DNA of 7,703 nt from CAZEJK01 sp964512045 (GTDB lineage Bacteria > Acidobacteriota > Thermoanaerobaculia > Thermoanaerobaculales > Sulfomarinibacteraceae): contig CAZEJK010000249.1 of assembly GCA_964512045.1 (NCBI GenBank), forward strand, positions 1 to 7,703. Direction: 5' to 3'. How positions within the stretch are numbered: the stretch's first letter is position 1; each line of letters starts with the position of its first letter. The notes below the pieces were generated by a model. It did no database searches and had not been told where the DNA came from. It was given only the letters and a program-made list of their open reading frames with translations. Shown here piece by piece: positions 1-6,149 of the stretch. A program made the translations under genes and the position numbers.

Positions 1-24
1 GGGACTACAGACCTCCGGGGATAT

Positions 25-115
25 CCACCAATTGAGAATTCAGAACTTAGAACTCAACCCAGGCGCTTTGCTTCGAATTTTCGAAGATGCGGCTACGTGA
101 GTTGCTAATTGGTGG
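25..115. repeat. Nested inverted repeats and heptamer tandem repeat downstream of the TonB receptor
   Basis: The gene-free left edge (1-128) lies just past the stop codon of the minus-strand receptor and is more AT-rich than the rest of the window. Three elements are visible. A perfect 9-bp inverted repeat, CCACCAATT (25-33) and AATTGGTGG (107-115), frames the region. Inside it, CTTCGAA (71-77) and TTCGAAG (80-86) form a 7-bp palindrome with a 2-nt centre. Three tandem 7-bp units, AGAATTC, AGAACTT and AGAACTC, run from 35 to 55. No T-run follows either arm on the minus strand, so this is not a standard intrinsic terminator. It may still fold as a 3' end structure for the receptor mRNA or be a small intergenic repeat element. 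The function is unknown. Confidence 0.5.
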
Positions 116-128
116 GTGACACCTATGC

Positions 129-2486
129 TTAGAAGGTCCATGAGATACCGAAGGACGGCAACAGACCGAGCCACTCCTCCGGAGTCGGTTGATAGACAGC
201 TTGCCCCTGATCATCGATCAGGAAATTGCTACCATCGACTTCGAAACCGGCGTCATTCCTTCGGTTGTAGAGATTCTGCACATCGATGAAGAGCTCCAAC
301 ACACCGCGTCTGAGCGCGACGCGGCGGGATGCGCGAACGTCCAGGCGGTGGTAGTCATCGAGGCGAACCGACCTCAGCTCGCCGATCACCGGTACGGCGA
401 TGGGCTCGCCGTCCGTTCCGATGTCAAGCGTGGCTGAAACCGGCGTCGTCGGCCAGCCCGTGTGATAGATCCAGACGGCGTTGAAGCTCCAGCGCGGACT
501 CGGTCGCCACGAGACGGCGAGGTTCACGGCGTGGGTCTGATCGGTGGCGCGAAGCACTTCGCGGCCGTCGAGGGTGTCCGTCGCTTCAGACCAGGCGTAG
601 TTCATCCACCAATCGAAGGCGCCGCCTCCTCGGCGGGTCAGGAAAAGCTCGGCGCCGTACGCCTCAGCCGCATCAGGTGCGATGCGGATCCGGTCGTTGG
701 CAGTCTCGGGGTTGAGCACGAAGGTCTGGAAGACATTCTCAAACCGGGGCCTGACGTCCTCGATCAAGCGCTGGTAGGCCTCGAGGCGGACCTCCCAGGA
801 AGCCGCTCGGGCTTCGAAAGTGCGTTCCAGACCAAGAATGCGGTGCTCGGCGCGCTCGGCGCCGAAAAAAGTCGTTTCTCCATCCTCGACCTGCAGCTCA
901 TTCGGTCGCTGGCTCTGGTAGAAGTGCCCCCAGGCGAAACGACCTCGCCAGCCGCTGCCGAAGTCGAGAAGGCCATTGATCCGGGGTGAGATGTGATCTT
1001 CGTCAGTCAGCGAGTGACGGTCCCAACGGGCACCCGTTTCGATCACGAAGCGAGGCGTAATCTCCCAGCGATCGGCCAGGTAGAGGCCGAAATGATCGCC
1101 TTCGAAGGTGCCGGCAAACTGGGTGATCGGTTCGACACCGAAGACACTGGCGACGACGTCGATGAGGGCGAGCTGATTGAAGTAGTCGTACTCGGCTTCG
1201 TAACGTCGGGCTTCCCAGCCGCTCTTCACGAGATGGTCATCGCTGAGCTGCCATGTAAGATCCTGGCGGGCTTGCAGGACATCCAGGGTGCGCTCGTCGC
1301 GGATCTCGAAGTCACGAGACGGGCTCTCTTCGGCGGTCCGACGATCGCGATCAACCCGACCGATCGACAGCATCGTTTCGACCAGAGCGCTCTGGCCGAG
1401 GAAGGCGTTGTGACGAGCCCAGAGGTAGGAGTTGCCATAGCTACTGTCGGTGCTTTCCTCTTCGAAGCCGCCGTCTTCGAGTTCACGTTCGAACTCGTCG
1501 TTGCTATCCGAGGAGAGCAGAGCCTCGACCGTCAAGCTCTGTCTCGGCGCCAGGTCGAAGCTCACTTTGGACAGCACATCCCAGTATGTGGGCCCACTGC
1601 CGCGGCGAACTTCATCCTCTTCCTCTTCGTCGCCGACGATGTCGAGCACGATATCGAACCAGCCCCGGCGGGCGGATGCGAAGTAGGAGCCACCTTCCCA
1701 ACGATCGCTTATGGATCCCCAAGCGTTCAGTAGGCTGAGGCCAACCTCATAGGCGGGGCCATCAGGACTGAAGGTCTCGAGGTCGAGCACACCCGCACTG
1801 CGGTCGCCATACTCGACCGGGAACCCGCCGGTGAAGAGGTCGACGCCGCCGAGCATTCCTGGATCGATGATGCTGAAGATGCCTTGATAGTCCTTGAGGT
1901 GATACGGCTCGAAGATCTCCAGGCCATCGATTTCGTAGCGGACCTCCCGCGTCAAGCTGCCTCGCACATTGAACTCGGCCGACGCGTCATTCGAGGTCAC
2001 GCCCGGCAAGACCGTGACAGCTCGGACGATGTCGTCGCCGAGATGAGGCAGCTCGCGCAGCTCCTCGGCAGTGAGGGCGGAGGACCGTGCTGGTGCGTCG
2101 CGGCCGATCGAGTAACTGCCGACGACGTCGATCGAGCCGAGTGTGACCTGTGCCGCGCGCAAGCGGATGAGCACCTCCGGAGATGGCGACTCGCGGCTCA
2201 GCTCGATCGGAGCCTCCCCGACCGCGAATCCTGGCGCCGCCGCGATCACGCGATACCTTCCTTCGGGTACGCCACGCAGCGTGAAGTATCCTTCGCTGTC
2301 CGTGGAGACGGTCTTGATGACCAGTGGATCGAGTCCTACTTCGGCACCCAATACGGGCACGTCGTCAGTGGTGACGACCCGGCCCTCGATCTGGCCGAAG
2401 TAGCGCCTGGCATCATCTGAATCAGCGGCAGCGGGCAAGCTTGTCACCAAGAGGACCGTGGCAGCGAGTATCGGGAGACGAATCAT
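129..2486 (-). CDS. TonB-dependent outer-membrane receptor with N-terminal carboxypeptidase-regulatory-like domain
   Basis: This 785-residue protein is a predicted outer-membrane receptor that would import a ligand using energy from TonB-ExbBD. The start at 2486 is chosen because MIRLPILAATVLLVTSLPAA gives a clean Sec signal peptide (cleavage near residue 21, after AAA). It also sits behind a purine-rich AGTAGGAGTAGGAT. A GTG 12 codons upstream would prepend charged residues to the signal. Residues about 31-108 look like a CarboxypepD_reg-like Ig-type domain (GRVVTTDDVPVLGAEV, then GYFTLRGVPEGRYRVIAAAPGF). Residues about 118-238 form the plug, with LPHLGDDIVRAVTVLPGV, FNVRGS, YEIDGLEI and FPVEYGDRSAGVLDLET. 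The rest has alternating beta-barrel character and ends in Phe (SWTF), as expected for Bam recognition. It is shorter than the roughly 1000-residue Oar-type relatives. I see no obvious TonB box and nothing that identifies the ligand. The family assignment is firm. Confidence 0.93.
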   Translation of the reverse strand: MIRLPILAATVLLVTSLPAAADSDDARRYFGQIEGRVVTTDDVPVLGAEVGLDPLVIKTVSTDSEGYFTLRGVPEGRYRVIAAAPGFAVGEAPIELSRESPSPEVLIRLRAAQVTLGSIDVVGSYSIGRDAPARSSALTAEELRELPHLGDDIVRAVTVLPGVTSNDASAEFNVRGSLTREVRYEIDGLEIFEPYHLKDYQGIFSIIDPGMLGGVDLFTGGFPVEYGDRSAGVLDLETFSPDGPAYEVGLSLLNAWGSISDRWEGGSYFASARRGWFDIVLDIVGDEEEEDEVRRGSGPTYWDVLSKVSFDLAPRQSLTVEALLSSDSNDEFERELEDGGFEEESTDSSYGNSYLWARHNAFLGQSALVETMLSIGRVDRDRRTAEESPSRDFEIRDERTLDVLQARQDLTWQLSDDHLVKSGWEARRYEAEYDYFNQLALIDVVASVFGVEPITQFAGTFEGDHFGLYLADRWEITPRFVIETGARWDRHSLTDEDHISPRINGLLDFGSGWRGRFAWGHFYQSQRPNELQVEDGETTFFGAERAEHRILGLERTFEARAASWEVRLEAYQRLIEDVRPRFENVFQTFVLNPETANDRIRIAPDAAEAYGAELFLTRRGGGAFDWWMNYAWSEATDTLDGREVLRATDQTHAVNLAVSWRPSPRWSFNAVWIYHTGWPTTPVSATLDIGTDGEPIAVPVIGELRSVRLDDYHRLDVRASRRVALRRGVLELFIDVQNLYNRRNDAGFEVDGSNFLIDDQGQAVYQPTPEEWLGLLPSFGISWTF

Positions 2487-2502
2487 GGGCGATATCCTAC
2501 TC

Positions 2503-2628
2503 CTACTGGCCCGCTCTTCCACTTTGCTCGTTCACACAGATGTCGAACGGCCCGGCGGTCACCTGCCCCGGCACGCAGGAGAAGTGTATCACCCAGGATG
2601 GGTGCCGGGTGCGGAGTTGCGGAGGCAT
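2503..2628 (-). CDS. Probable small ORF (41 aa) upstream of the TonB receptor
   Basis: I do not recognise this product. The case for translation is the start region: a full AGGAGG (2635-2640, minus strand) stands 6 nt before an ATG at 2628. The reading frame then stays open for 41 codons, with about three-quarters of third positions G or C, like the neighbouring genes. The peptide begins MPPQLRTRHPSWVIHF, contains two cysteines (residues 18 and 31, in SCVPG and DICVNEQ) and ends SGRAGQ. It has no clear signal peptide or membrane span. Its stop lies 16 nt before the receptor ATG and its start lies 53 nt after the stop of the membrane protein gene. It could therefore be a translated leader that couples to the receptor, or a real small protein. 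The same frame runs upstream antisense-free through the neighbouring gene, but that part is an out-of-frame shadow. Confidence 0.4.
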   Translation of the reverse strand: MPPQLRTRHPSWVIHFSCVPGQVTAGPFDICVNEQSGRAGQ

Positions 2629-2681
2629 ACACGACCTCCTCGTCACCTCTTTGCTGCGTCCACCGACCACTCCGCTTGAGG

Positions 2682-3359
2682 CTACGGAACACTCACCATC
2701 CGTGGCCCCGGCCGCGCCAACGCCCGCTTCTTGGCAAAACCGAGGATCGCGCCGAGCACGACGGCAAGCAGTGCGGCACAGACCACCCGAAACTCGGGCG
2801 GCAGCATGAAGGTGAAGGTGTGCGCAGGGATCCAGAACCAGAGGCAGGCGAAGCCAACGACGTGCAGCATGTTGCGCCAATCGATGCTCTCCCACACGTC
2901 CACCAGAGGCCACACAGCAGAAAGCTGGCCCCTTTCGATCAAGGTGTCCGTGATGCGGTGGAAGACCATCATCGGGAAGGCGAAGATCATGTTCATGAAA
3001 AACGACTTCCAGAACGCCGCGGCGACCGATGAGCCACCTCCTGGCACCAGGCCGGCAACCAGCAGGCCATCGACCCCGAATGAGAACAGCGGGAACACGA
3101 CCGTGAACAGCACCCCGAGGAACCCCCACACCAGCACCCGTTGATGGAGCCGGATACCGGCCAGGCGCCAGCGGCCCGTGACGATGCGACCGCCGAGCAG
3201 CTCGCCCATGGTGCCGAGCAGGGCGATCTTCGCAAAGCCCATCAGGTACGGATGGGCCACGGTCCACGCCGTGAAGACCTCCCGCGACGCCGGATGCGAC
3301 AGCACCACGACGACCGCCGCGAGCAATCCGAGCCAGACCACCGTGACCAGTCGTTGCAC
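2682..3359 (-). CDS. Multi-pass membrane protein, Mpv17/PMP22-like
   Basis: This is a 225-residue integral membrane protein. The GTG start at 3359 is chosen because AGGAGGGAGG lies just upstream. The frame extends to an ATG at 3455, but the extra 32 residues are Arg- and His-rich and have no such site. Hydrophobic segments lie near residues 4-20, 40-58, 76-104, 115-133 and 165-208. The C-terminal part (WRNMLHVVGFACLWFWIPAH, then TFTFMLPPEFRVVCAALLAV and ILGFAKKR) resembles the Mpv17/PMP22 C-terminal signature, in which an aromatic-rich helix carries a conserved Pro, is followed by a Pro-Arg turn, and ends in a final helix. Mpv17-family proteins are best known from eukaryotic organelle membranes and are proposed to be channels; their bacterial relatives have no established role. 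The family call is by eye and moderate. That this is a membrane protein is certain from composition. It lies between the repeat lipoprotein and the small ORF and receptor on the same strand. Confidence 0.82.
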   Translation of the reverse strand: MQRLVTVVWLGLLAAVVVVLSHPASREVFTAWTVAHPYLMGFAKIALLGTMGELLGGRIVTGRWRLAGIRLHQRVLVWGFLGVLFTVVFPLFSFGVDGLLVAGLVPGGGSSVAAAFWKSFFMNMIFAFPMMVFHRITDTLIERGQLSAVWPLVDVWESIDWRNMLHVVGFACLWFWIPAHTFTFMLPPEFRVVCAALLAVVLGAILGFAKKRALARPGPRMVSVP

Positions 3360-3364
3360 CGCGT

Positions 3365-3374
3365 CCTCCCTCCT
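3365..3374 (-). promoter_or_regulatory. Ribosome-binding site that decides the GTG start of the Mpv17-like gene
   Basis: On the minus strand AGGAGGGAGG is followed after 5 nt by the GTG at 3359. It is the strongest Shine-Dalgarno match in the left half of the window. It argues against the upstream ATG at 3455. The rest of the 210-nt gap (3360-3569) shows only weak 5-bp inverted repeats, for example CTCTC (3540-3544) with GAGAG (3555-3559), and no terminator with a T-run. Confidence 0.75.
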
Positions 3375-3569
3375 GTCTACTCCGCGCGCGGCATGCAACG
3401 ACCGGGCTTGATGGGCTGACCGCACATACCGGATGGCGGAGCTGCAGCGTACCACCAGATCCAGTCGGCGAAGCGATCAACGAGGCTGGCGCCATTCGAG
3501 AATCAACGTCCAAGTGGCCTCCAGCTCCAGGAGCGCCCGCTCTCCAGGTTGGACGAGAGACTCGTGGTC

Positions 3570-4247
3570 TTACGGTTCGCTTTCCGAGATCGGGTTGTCC
3601 GTCGCGCTCGTGCCATCCGCTCGCACCACCTCGGCGTTGACGATCTCACCTTTGACGGAGCCGTCACCTTCGAGGAACACCTTGACTGGTCGTGCCCCGT
3701 CTTCCACGACCACGCTGCCGCGCACGACGGCGCCGTTCTCGATGCGGATCTCCAACGTGCTGTCAGACACCGAGCCTCGAGCCCGCTTGATCTGCACATG
3801 GCCCGTCACCTCGGTCGTACCGCTCAACGTCACGTCGCCGTTGTGCGTCGAGATGCCGCCCTCGAGCTGCACTCCCTCGAGCACGATGTCACCGTTGACC
3901 GTCGTGACGTCGCCTCGCATGGTCGAGTCCAGATCGATCTCGACACCGCCATTGATGCTCTCGACGTCGCCATCAACCGCGACGTTCTGTCCGACCCGGA
4001 TACTGCCGTTCACCGTCTGCAGCTCCTCCACCCGGGACTCGTGACCCACATCGATCGAGCCGTTCACGGTTCGGCAGGCGCCGTGCACTTCACAGCGGTC
4101 ACCCACCTCGATGGAACCGTTGACCGTGCTCAGCCCGCCCTCGGACACCTCGCCATCTGCCAGACGCAGCGATGAGTTCACGGATGTATTGCACCCTGCC
4201 AGCGCCAGCGCCATGACCACTGCTGCGATCACACGTCGTGTCTCCAT
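3570..4247 (-). CDS. Repeat-containing outer-membrane lipoprotein, predicted right-handed beta-solenoid
   Basis: This 225-residue protein has a lipoprotein signal peptide: charged N-terminus METRR, hydrophobic VIAAVVMALA and lipobox LAGC with Cys19. Asn at +2 is not the Asp inner-membrane retention signal, so outer-membrane localisation is likely. The ATG at 4247 is preceded by GGAGG, 6 nt away. An ATG six codons upstream lacks this spacing. The mature part is a regular repeat: VNG, ING or HNG triplets at residues 42, 61, 79, 98, 117 and 135, spaced 18-19 residues apart. Typical units read TVNGSIEVG, TVNGSIDVG and TVNGSIRVG, and later units diverge. Such short Gly/Val/Ile repeats are typical of beta-solenoids such as bactofilin-like or DUF4097-like proteins. 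An unusual Cys pair (52 and 58) lies within the first inter-repeat loop. The tail after about 205 is acidic and probably disordered. It is transcribed divergently from the four-cysteine protein. No enzymatic motif is visible. Confidence 0.88.
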   Translation of the reverse strand: METRRVIAAVVMALALAGCNTSVNSSLRLADGEVSEGGLSTVNGSIEVGDRCEVHGACRTVNGSIDVGHESRVEELQTVNGSIRVGQNVAVDGDVESINGGVEIDLDSTMRGDVTTVNGDIVLEGVQLEGGISTHNGDVTLSGTTEVTGHVQIKRARGSVSDSTLEIRIENGAVVRGSVVVEDGARPVKVFLEGDGSVKGEIVNAEVVRADGTSATDNPISESEP

Positions 4248-4265
4248 GGTGATCCTCCACTGCAC

Positions 4266-4271
4266 ATGATA
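4266..4271 (-). promoter_or_regulatory. Candidate -10 element for the repeat lipoprotein
   Basis: On the minus strand TATCAT matches the sigma-70 -10 consensus at five of six positions. It lies 18 nt upstream of the lipoprotein ATG, which would leave a very short leader containing the GGAGG site. No good -35 stands 16-18 nt upstream (the hexamer there is close to AACCGT), so an activator or another sigma factor would be needed. The call rests on the -10 alone. Confidence 0.3.
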
Positions 4272-4314
4272 CGGCTTCCCTCACCAAACGGTTCGCGCCA
4301 GCCCAGAACATTGA

Positions 4315-4345
4315 GTTGGAGTGATTCCTGATCGCATGATAAACT
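4315..4345 (+). promoter_or_regulatory. Candidate promoter for the four-cysteine small protein
   Basis: TTGGAG (4315-4320) and GATAAA (4338-4343) are separated by 17 nt. A shifted reading gives TGA followed by TAAACT (4340-4345), an extended -10 form. Initiation near 4350 would leave about a dozen bases before the ATG at 4363, just enough for the CGGAGG ribosome-binding site (4352-4357). This lies in the 115-bp divergent gap shared with the lipoprotein gene. The octamer core CATGATA occurs in both candidate -10 regions (4265-4271 and 4335-4341). Confidence 0.4.
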
Positions 4346-4362
4346 TCGCATCGGAGGTCCAC

Positions 4363-4572
4363 ATGCCCCTGCTCAGCCCGCGCGATCGATCCGCTCGCAC
4401 CCGGCTCCGTCCCTACACCGTGCTCCGCTGCCCGCTGAACGGCCATCAGGTCTCCTGGTGCCGCGGCCTGTGCACGCCAGTGGCCGGCTACGGCCATTGT
4501 GGTCGGCTTGCGCCGCACGCCATGACCGACCGCACCCAGGCGGCGATCGCCCGCCACAAGAAGCACTCCTGA
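4363..4572 (+). CDS. Small conserved-looking four-cysteine protein (69 aa)
   Basis: No function is known to me. The ATG at 4363 is favoured over in-frame ATGs at 4321 and 4336 because GGAGG (4353-4357) sits 5 nt before it, and because the upstream ones overlap the promoter candidate. The protein is basic. After a 22-residue Arg-rich lead it has a compact core with four Cys in the pattern C-x9-C-x3-C-x8-C: RCPLNGHQVSW, then CRGLCTPVAGYGHCGR. Three His lie nearby (NGH, GHC and APH), and the tail reads MTDRTQAAIARHKKHS. The Cys and His spacing suggests a small metal-binding fold (zinc or iron-sulfur). That is inference; it could also be a disulfide-rich peptide, but no signal peptide is present, so a cytoplasmic location is more likely. 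The motif density and the good ribosome-binding site argue for a real gene. A hairpin about 75 nt downstream may end its transcript. Confidence 0.72.
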   Translation: MPLLSPRDRSARTRLRPYTVLRCPLNGHQVSWCRGLCTPVAGYGHCGRLAPHAMTDRTQAAIARHKKHS

Positions 4573-4647
4573 CCCGGCCTCACGCGCCACGCGCCGAGCG
4601 ACCCACACTCCCTCGACTGCTTCCTGCGCGCTCCAATCCTTGGGCGG

Positions 4648-4675
4648 CGAGCCTCCTGTCCCTGACAGGAGCTCG
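4648..4675 (+). terminator. Strong stem-loop, possible terminator between the four-Cys gene and the membrane protein gene
   Basis: CTCCTGTC (4653-4660) and GACAGGAG (4664-4671) form a perfect 8-bp stem with a CCT loop. The pairing continues through CGAG (4648-4651) and CTCG (4672-4675) past a single unpaired C, giving 12 base pairs in all. No T-run follows on either strand, so it is not a textbook intrinsic terminator. It lies in the 205-nt gap between the stop at 4572 and the next start at 4778. Termination, RNA stability or a dyad operator are all possible. Confidence 0.42.
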
Positions 4676-4743
4676 GCGTGCTGGCCGCTGCCCACACCAC
4701 CTCACAAACACCACTGACGGTCGCCCCACCTCGCAAATCGTTC

Positions 4744-4749
4744 TATACT
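4744..4749 (+). promoter_or_regulatory. Candidate -10 element for the membrane protein / PAS-GGDEF pair
   Basis: TATACT matches the -10 consensus at five of six positions. It is 28 nt before the ATG at 4778, which leaves room for the AGGAGG ribosome-binding site at 4768-4773. The hexamer 17 nt upstream (TCGCCC, 4721-4726) is a poor -35; the better CTGACG (4714-4719) is 24 nt away, too far for standard sigma-70. Confidence 0.35.
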
Positions 4750-4777
4750 GGGCTCGAACGCGGAAACAGGAGGGGTG

Positions 4778-5197
4778 ATGCGCGCTCAGGTGATCGCATT
4801 ACTGCTTGCGCTGCCGGCGCTTGCTCTGCTCAACGCGGCGTGGGGTTGGCACCAGCTCCGGCGGTTCGCAACGGAGGTTCCGGAGATTTCCTCCAGTCAT
4901 CAGCTCCAGCGCTTTCAGGAGCTTGCCGCGCGCCAGATGTACCTCGCTCTGGTCCAGATCCCTCTCTTGCTCGGACCGTGTGTCGCCTTCGTCTGGGGAC
5001 TGAAAGCGGGGCATCTCAACCTGGGCGATGTCCTCTGGGTCATCGCGCCGGGCGTGGTCGTGATCGCCGTCGCCCAGGCAATGAAACCGCTGGAGAAACG
5101 CGTACAGGGAACCCCCACCAGCGACAGCGAGCTCGCCGAGGCGCGGGACGCGGTTGTCGCCACCTGGATTCACAAGCCTCTACCGGACTGGAAGTGA
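4778..5197 (+). CDS. Small three-span membrane protein of unknown function (139 aa)
   Basis: I do not recognise a family. The ATG at 4778 follows AGGAGG (4768-4773) by 4 nt; a GTG at 4775 would overlap the site. Hydrophobic segments at residues about 3-22, 54-75 and 84-102 predict three membrane spans. The loop between spans 1 and 2 is about 30 residues and has a helical heptad look (SSSHQLQRFQELAARQMYLAL), so it may pack as an amphipathic helix. The last 30 residues are soluble and end in a distinctive motif, EARDAVVATWIHKPLPDWK. That motif could be a docking tail, because Trp/Pro-rich ends of this kind are often conserved. Its stop is 40 nt before the PAS-GGDEF gene on the same strand. The two are probably co-transcribed, and this protein is a candidate membrane partner for the cytosolic sensor. 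Confidence 0.82.
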   Translation: MRAQVIALLLALPALALLNAAWGWHQLRRFATEVPEISSSHQLQRFQELAARQMYLALVQIPLLLGPCVAFVWGLKAGHLNLGDVLWVIAPGVVVIAVAQAMKPLEKRVQGTPTSDSELAEARDAVVATWIHKPLPDWK

Positions 5198-5237
5198 GAC
5201 ATCGTAGACCACGCACGTCGCAGGAGCACGGGCGACC

Positions 5238-6098
5238 ATGAAGAGCCTTCAGGATCAGCGCACACTGGTGAAGTTTGTCGAGAACCTCCGTGAAGGCATC
5301 TACATCACGTCATGGGATGGTGTGATCCTCGACGCCAACCCGGCGTTCCTCGAGGTGTTCGGTGTGACCAGCATCGAGGAAATCCGCCTCTACCGTGCCG
5401 GCGAGCTCCTGGTGGAACCGAAGCAGCGCCGGCGCGAGCTCGAGATCCTCGGTCGGGACGGCTGGATCCGCGACTTCGAGCTCGAGATCCGTCGCCCTGA
5501 CGGCGAGGTCCGCACAGTCCTCGATACGGCGTACAAGGTCACTGATCCCGACTCGGGCGAGACGTTGTTCCACGGCGTGATGGTCGACATTACGCGTCAC
5601 AAGAGGCTCGAGGCACAGCTCAGAGAGCAGGCGATCCGTGACGACCTCACCGGCGCGTACAACCGCCGATATCTCGGAGAGCTCAGCGGAGCGTACGATG
5701 CAGGTCAGAGACGGTACACCGCGCTCAACATCAACCTCAAGAGCTTCCGCCGGATCAACGAGACGCTCGGGCACGCGGCTGGTGACGACCTCCTGGTCTC
5801 TCTCAGCAACTGGTTGGCCGGCGAGATCCGCCCCCATGACGCTCTGATCCGACTCGGCGGCGACGAGTTTCTCCTGCTGATGGAGGCATCCGACGAGATC
5901 GGTACCGCAGAGTTCGTTCGCCACCTCGAACGGTGTGTACCGCCATCGATCCCGATACCACTCCGCGTCGGATGGGCCACCTGCGCCGTCGGCGAGACGC
6001 TCGAGCAGACGATCGCCCGCGCCGCGGAGACACGGATGGTCATCCCCCCCGCTGGACACTCCACGCCCGACGTCGCACGCCCGAGACCTGCCGAGTGA
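5238..6098 (+). CDS. PAS-GGDEF protein with degenerate cyclase active site
   Basis: This 286-residue soluble protein starts at an ATG 11 nt after AGGAG. Residues about 8-120 are a PAS domain (GIYITSWDGVILDANPAF at the start, LFHGVMVDITRHK at the end). A short coiled-coil linker (RLEAQLREQAIRDD) leads into a GGDEF domain from DLTGAYNRR (136-144). GGDEF itself (207-211) and an upstream RxxD, RPHD (198-201), at the position of the c-di-GMP inhibitory site, are intact. So are Asn174 and Asp183, which match the guanine-contacting residues. However, the usual DxDxFK motif reads NLKSFR: the first metal-binding Asp (Asp327 in PleD) is Asn166 and the second Asp is Lys168. The C-terminal ADxALYxAKxxGRN helix is also absent; instead there is RAAETRMVIPP and a Pro-rich tail, beside a run of seven C (6044-6050). 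Cyclase activity is doubtful; GTP or c-di-GMP binding is more plausible. There is no EAL domain and no membrane span. Confidence 0.9.
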   Translation: MKSLQDQRTLVKFVENLREGIYITSWDGVILDANPAFLEVFGVTSIEEIRLYRAGELLVEPKQRRRELEILGRDGWIRDFELEIRRPDGEVRTVLDTAYKVTDPDSGETLFHGVMVDITRHKRLEAQLREQAIRDDLTGAYNRRYLGELSGAYDAGQRRYTALNINLKSFRRINETLGHAAGDDLLVSLSNWLAGEIRPHDALIRLGGDEFLLLMEASDEIGTAEFVRHLERCVPPSIPIPLRVGWATCAVGETLEQTIARAAETRMVIPPAGHSTPDVARPRPAE

Positions 6099-6149
6099 GC
6101 ACGTCCAACGCCAGGGTGGAGAGACCCGTGAGTGCGCCGTCCCGGAATG

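Noticed and set aside
25..115. MITE-type mobile element
   Set aside because: Although framed by a 9-bp inverted repeat, it shows no target-site duplication (flanks GATAT and GTGAC differ) and no second copy in the window.
993..1733. 246-residue plus-strand frame, and several others on the plus strand between 189 and 2420
   Set aside because: They are antisense to the TonB receptor, with no recognisable domain or suitable ribosome-binding site; long antisense frames are expected in GC-rich coding sequence.
2487..2522. GTG start 12 codons upstream for the TonB receptor
   Set aside because: It would put a charged stretch before the signal peptide, and no Shine-Dalgarno precedes it.
3360..3455. 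ATG start at 3455 for the Mpv17-like protein
   Set aside because: The extra 32 residues are basic and non-hydrophobic, and the strong AGGAGGGAGG sits inside them, directly before the GTG at 3359.
2503..3513. 336-residue minus-strand frame spanning the Mpv17-like gene
   Set aside because: Over 2682-3359 it is an Arg- and Gly-rich out-of-frame reading of a clear membrane protein. Only its last 41 codons, which have their own AGGAGG and ATG, are kept as a separate small ORF.
4678..5241. 187-residue plus-strand frame overlapping the three-span membrane protein
   Set aside because: Arg/Gly/Ala-rich with no domain; the overlapping 139-residue frame has clear membrane spans and an AGGAGG site.
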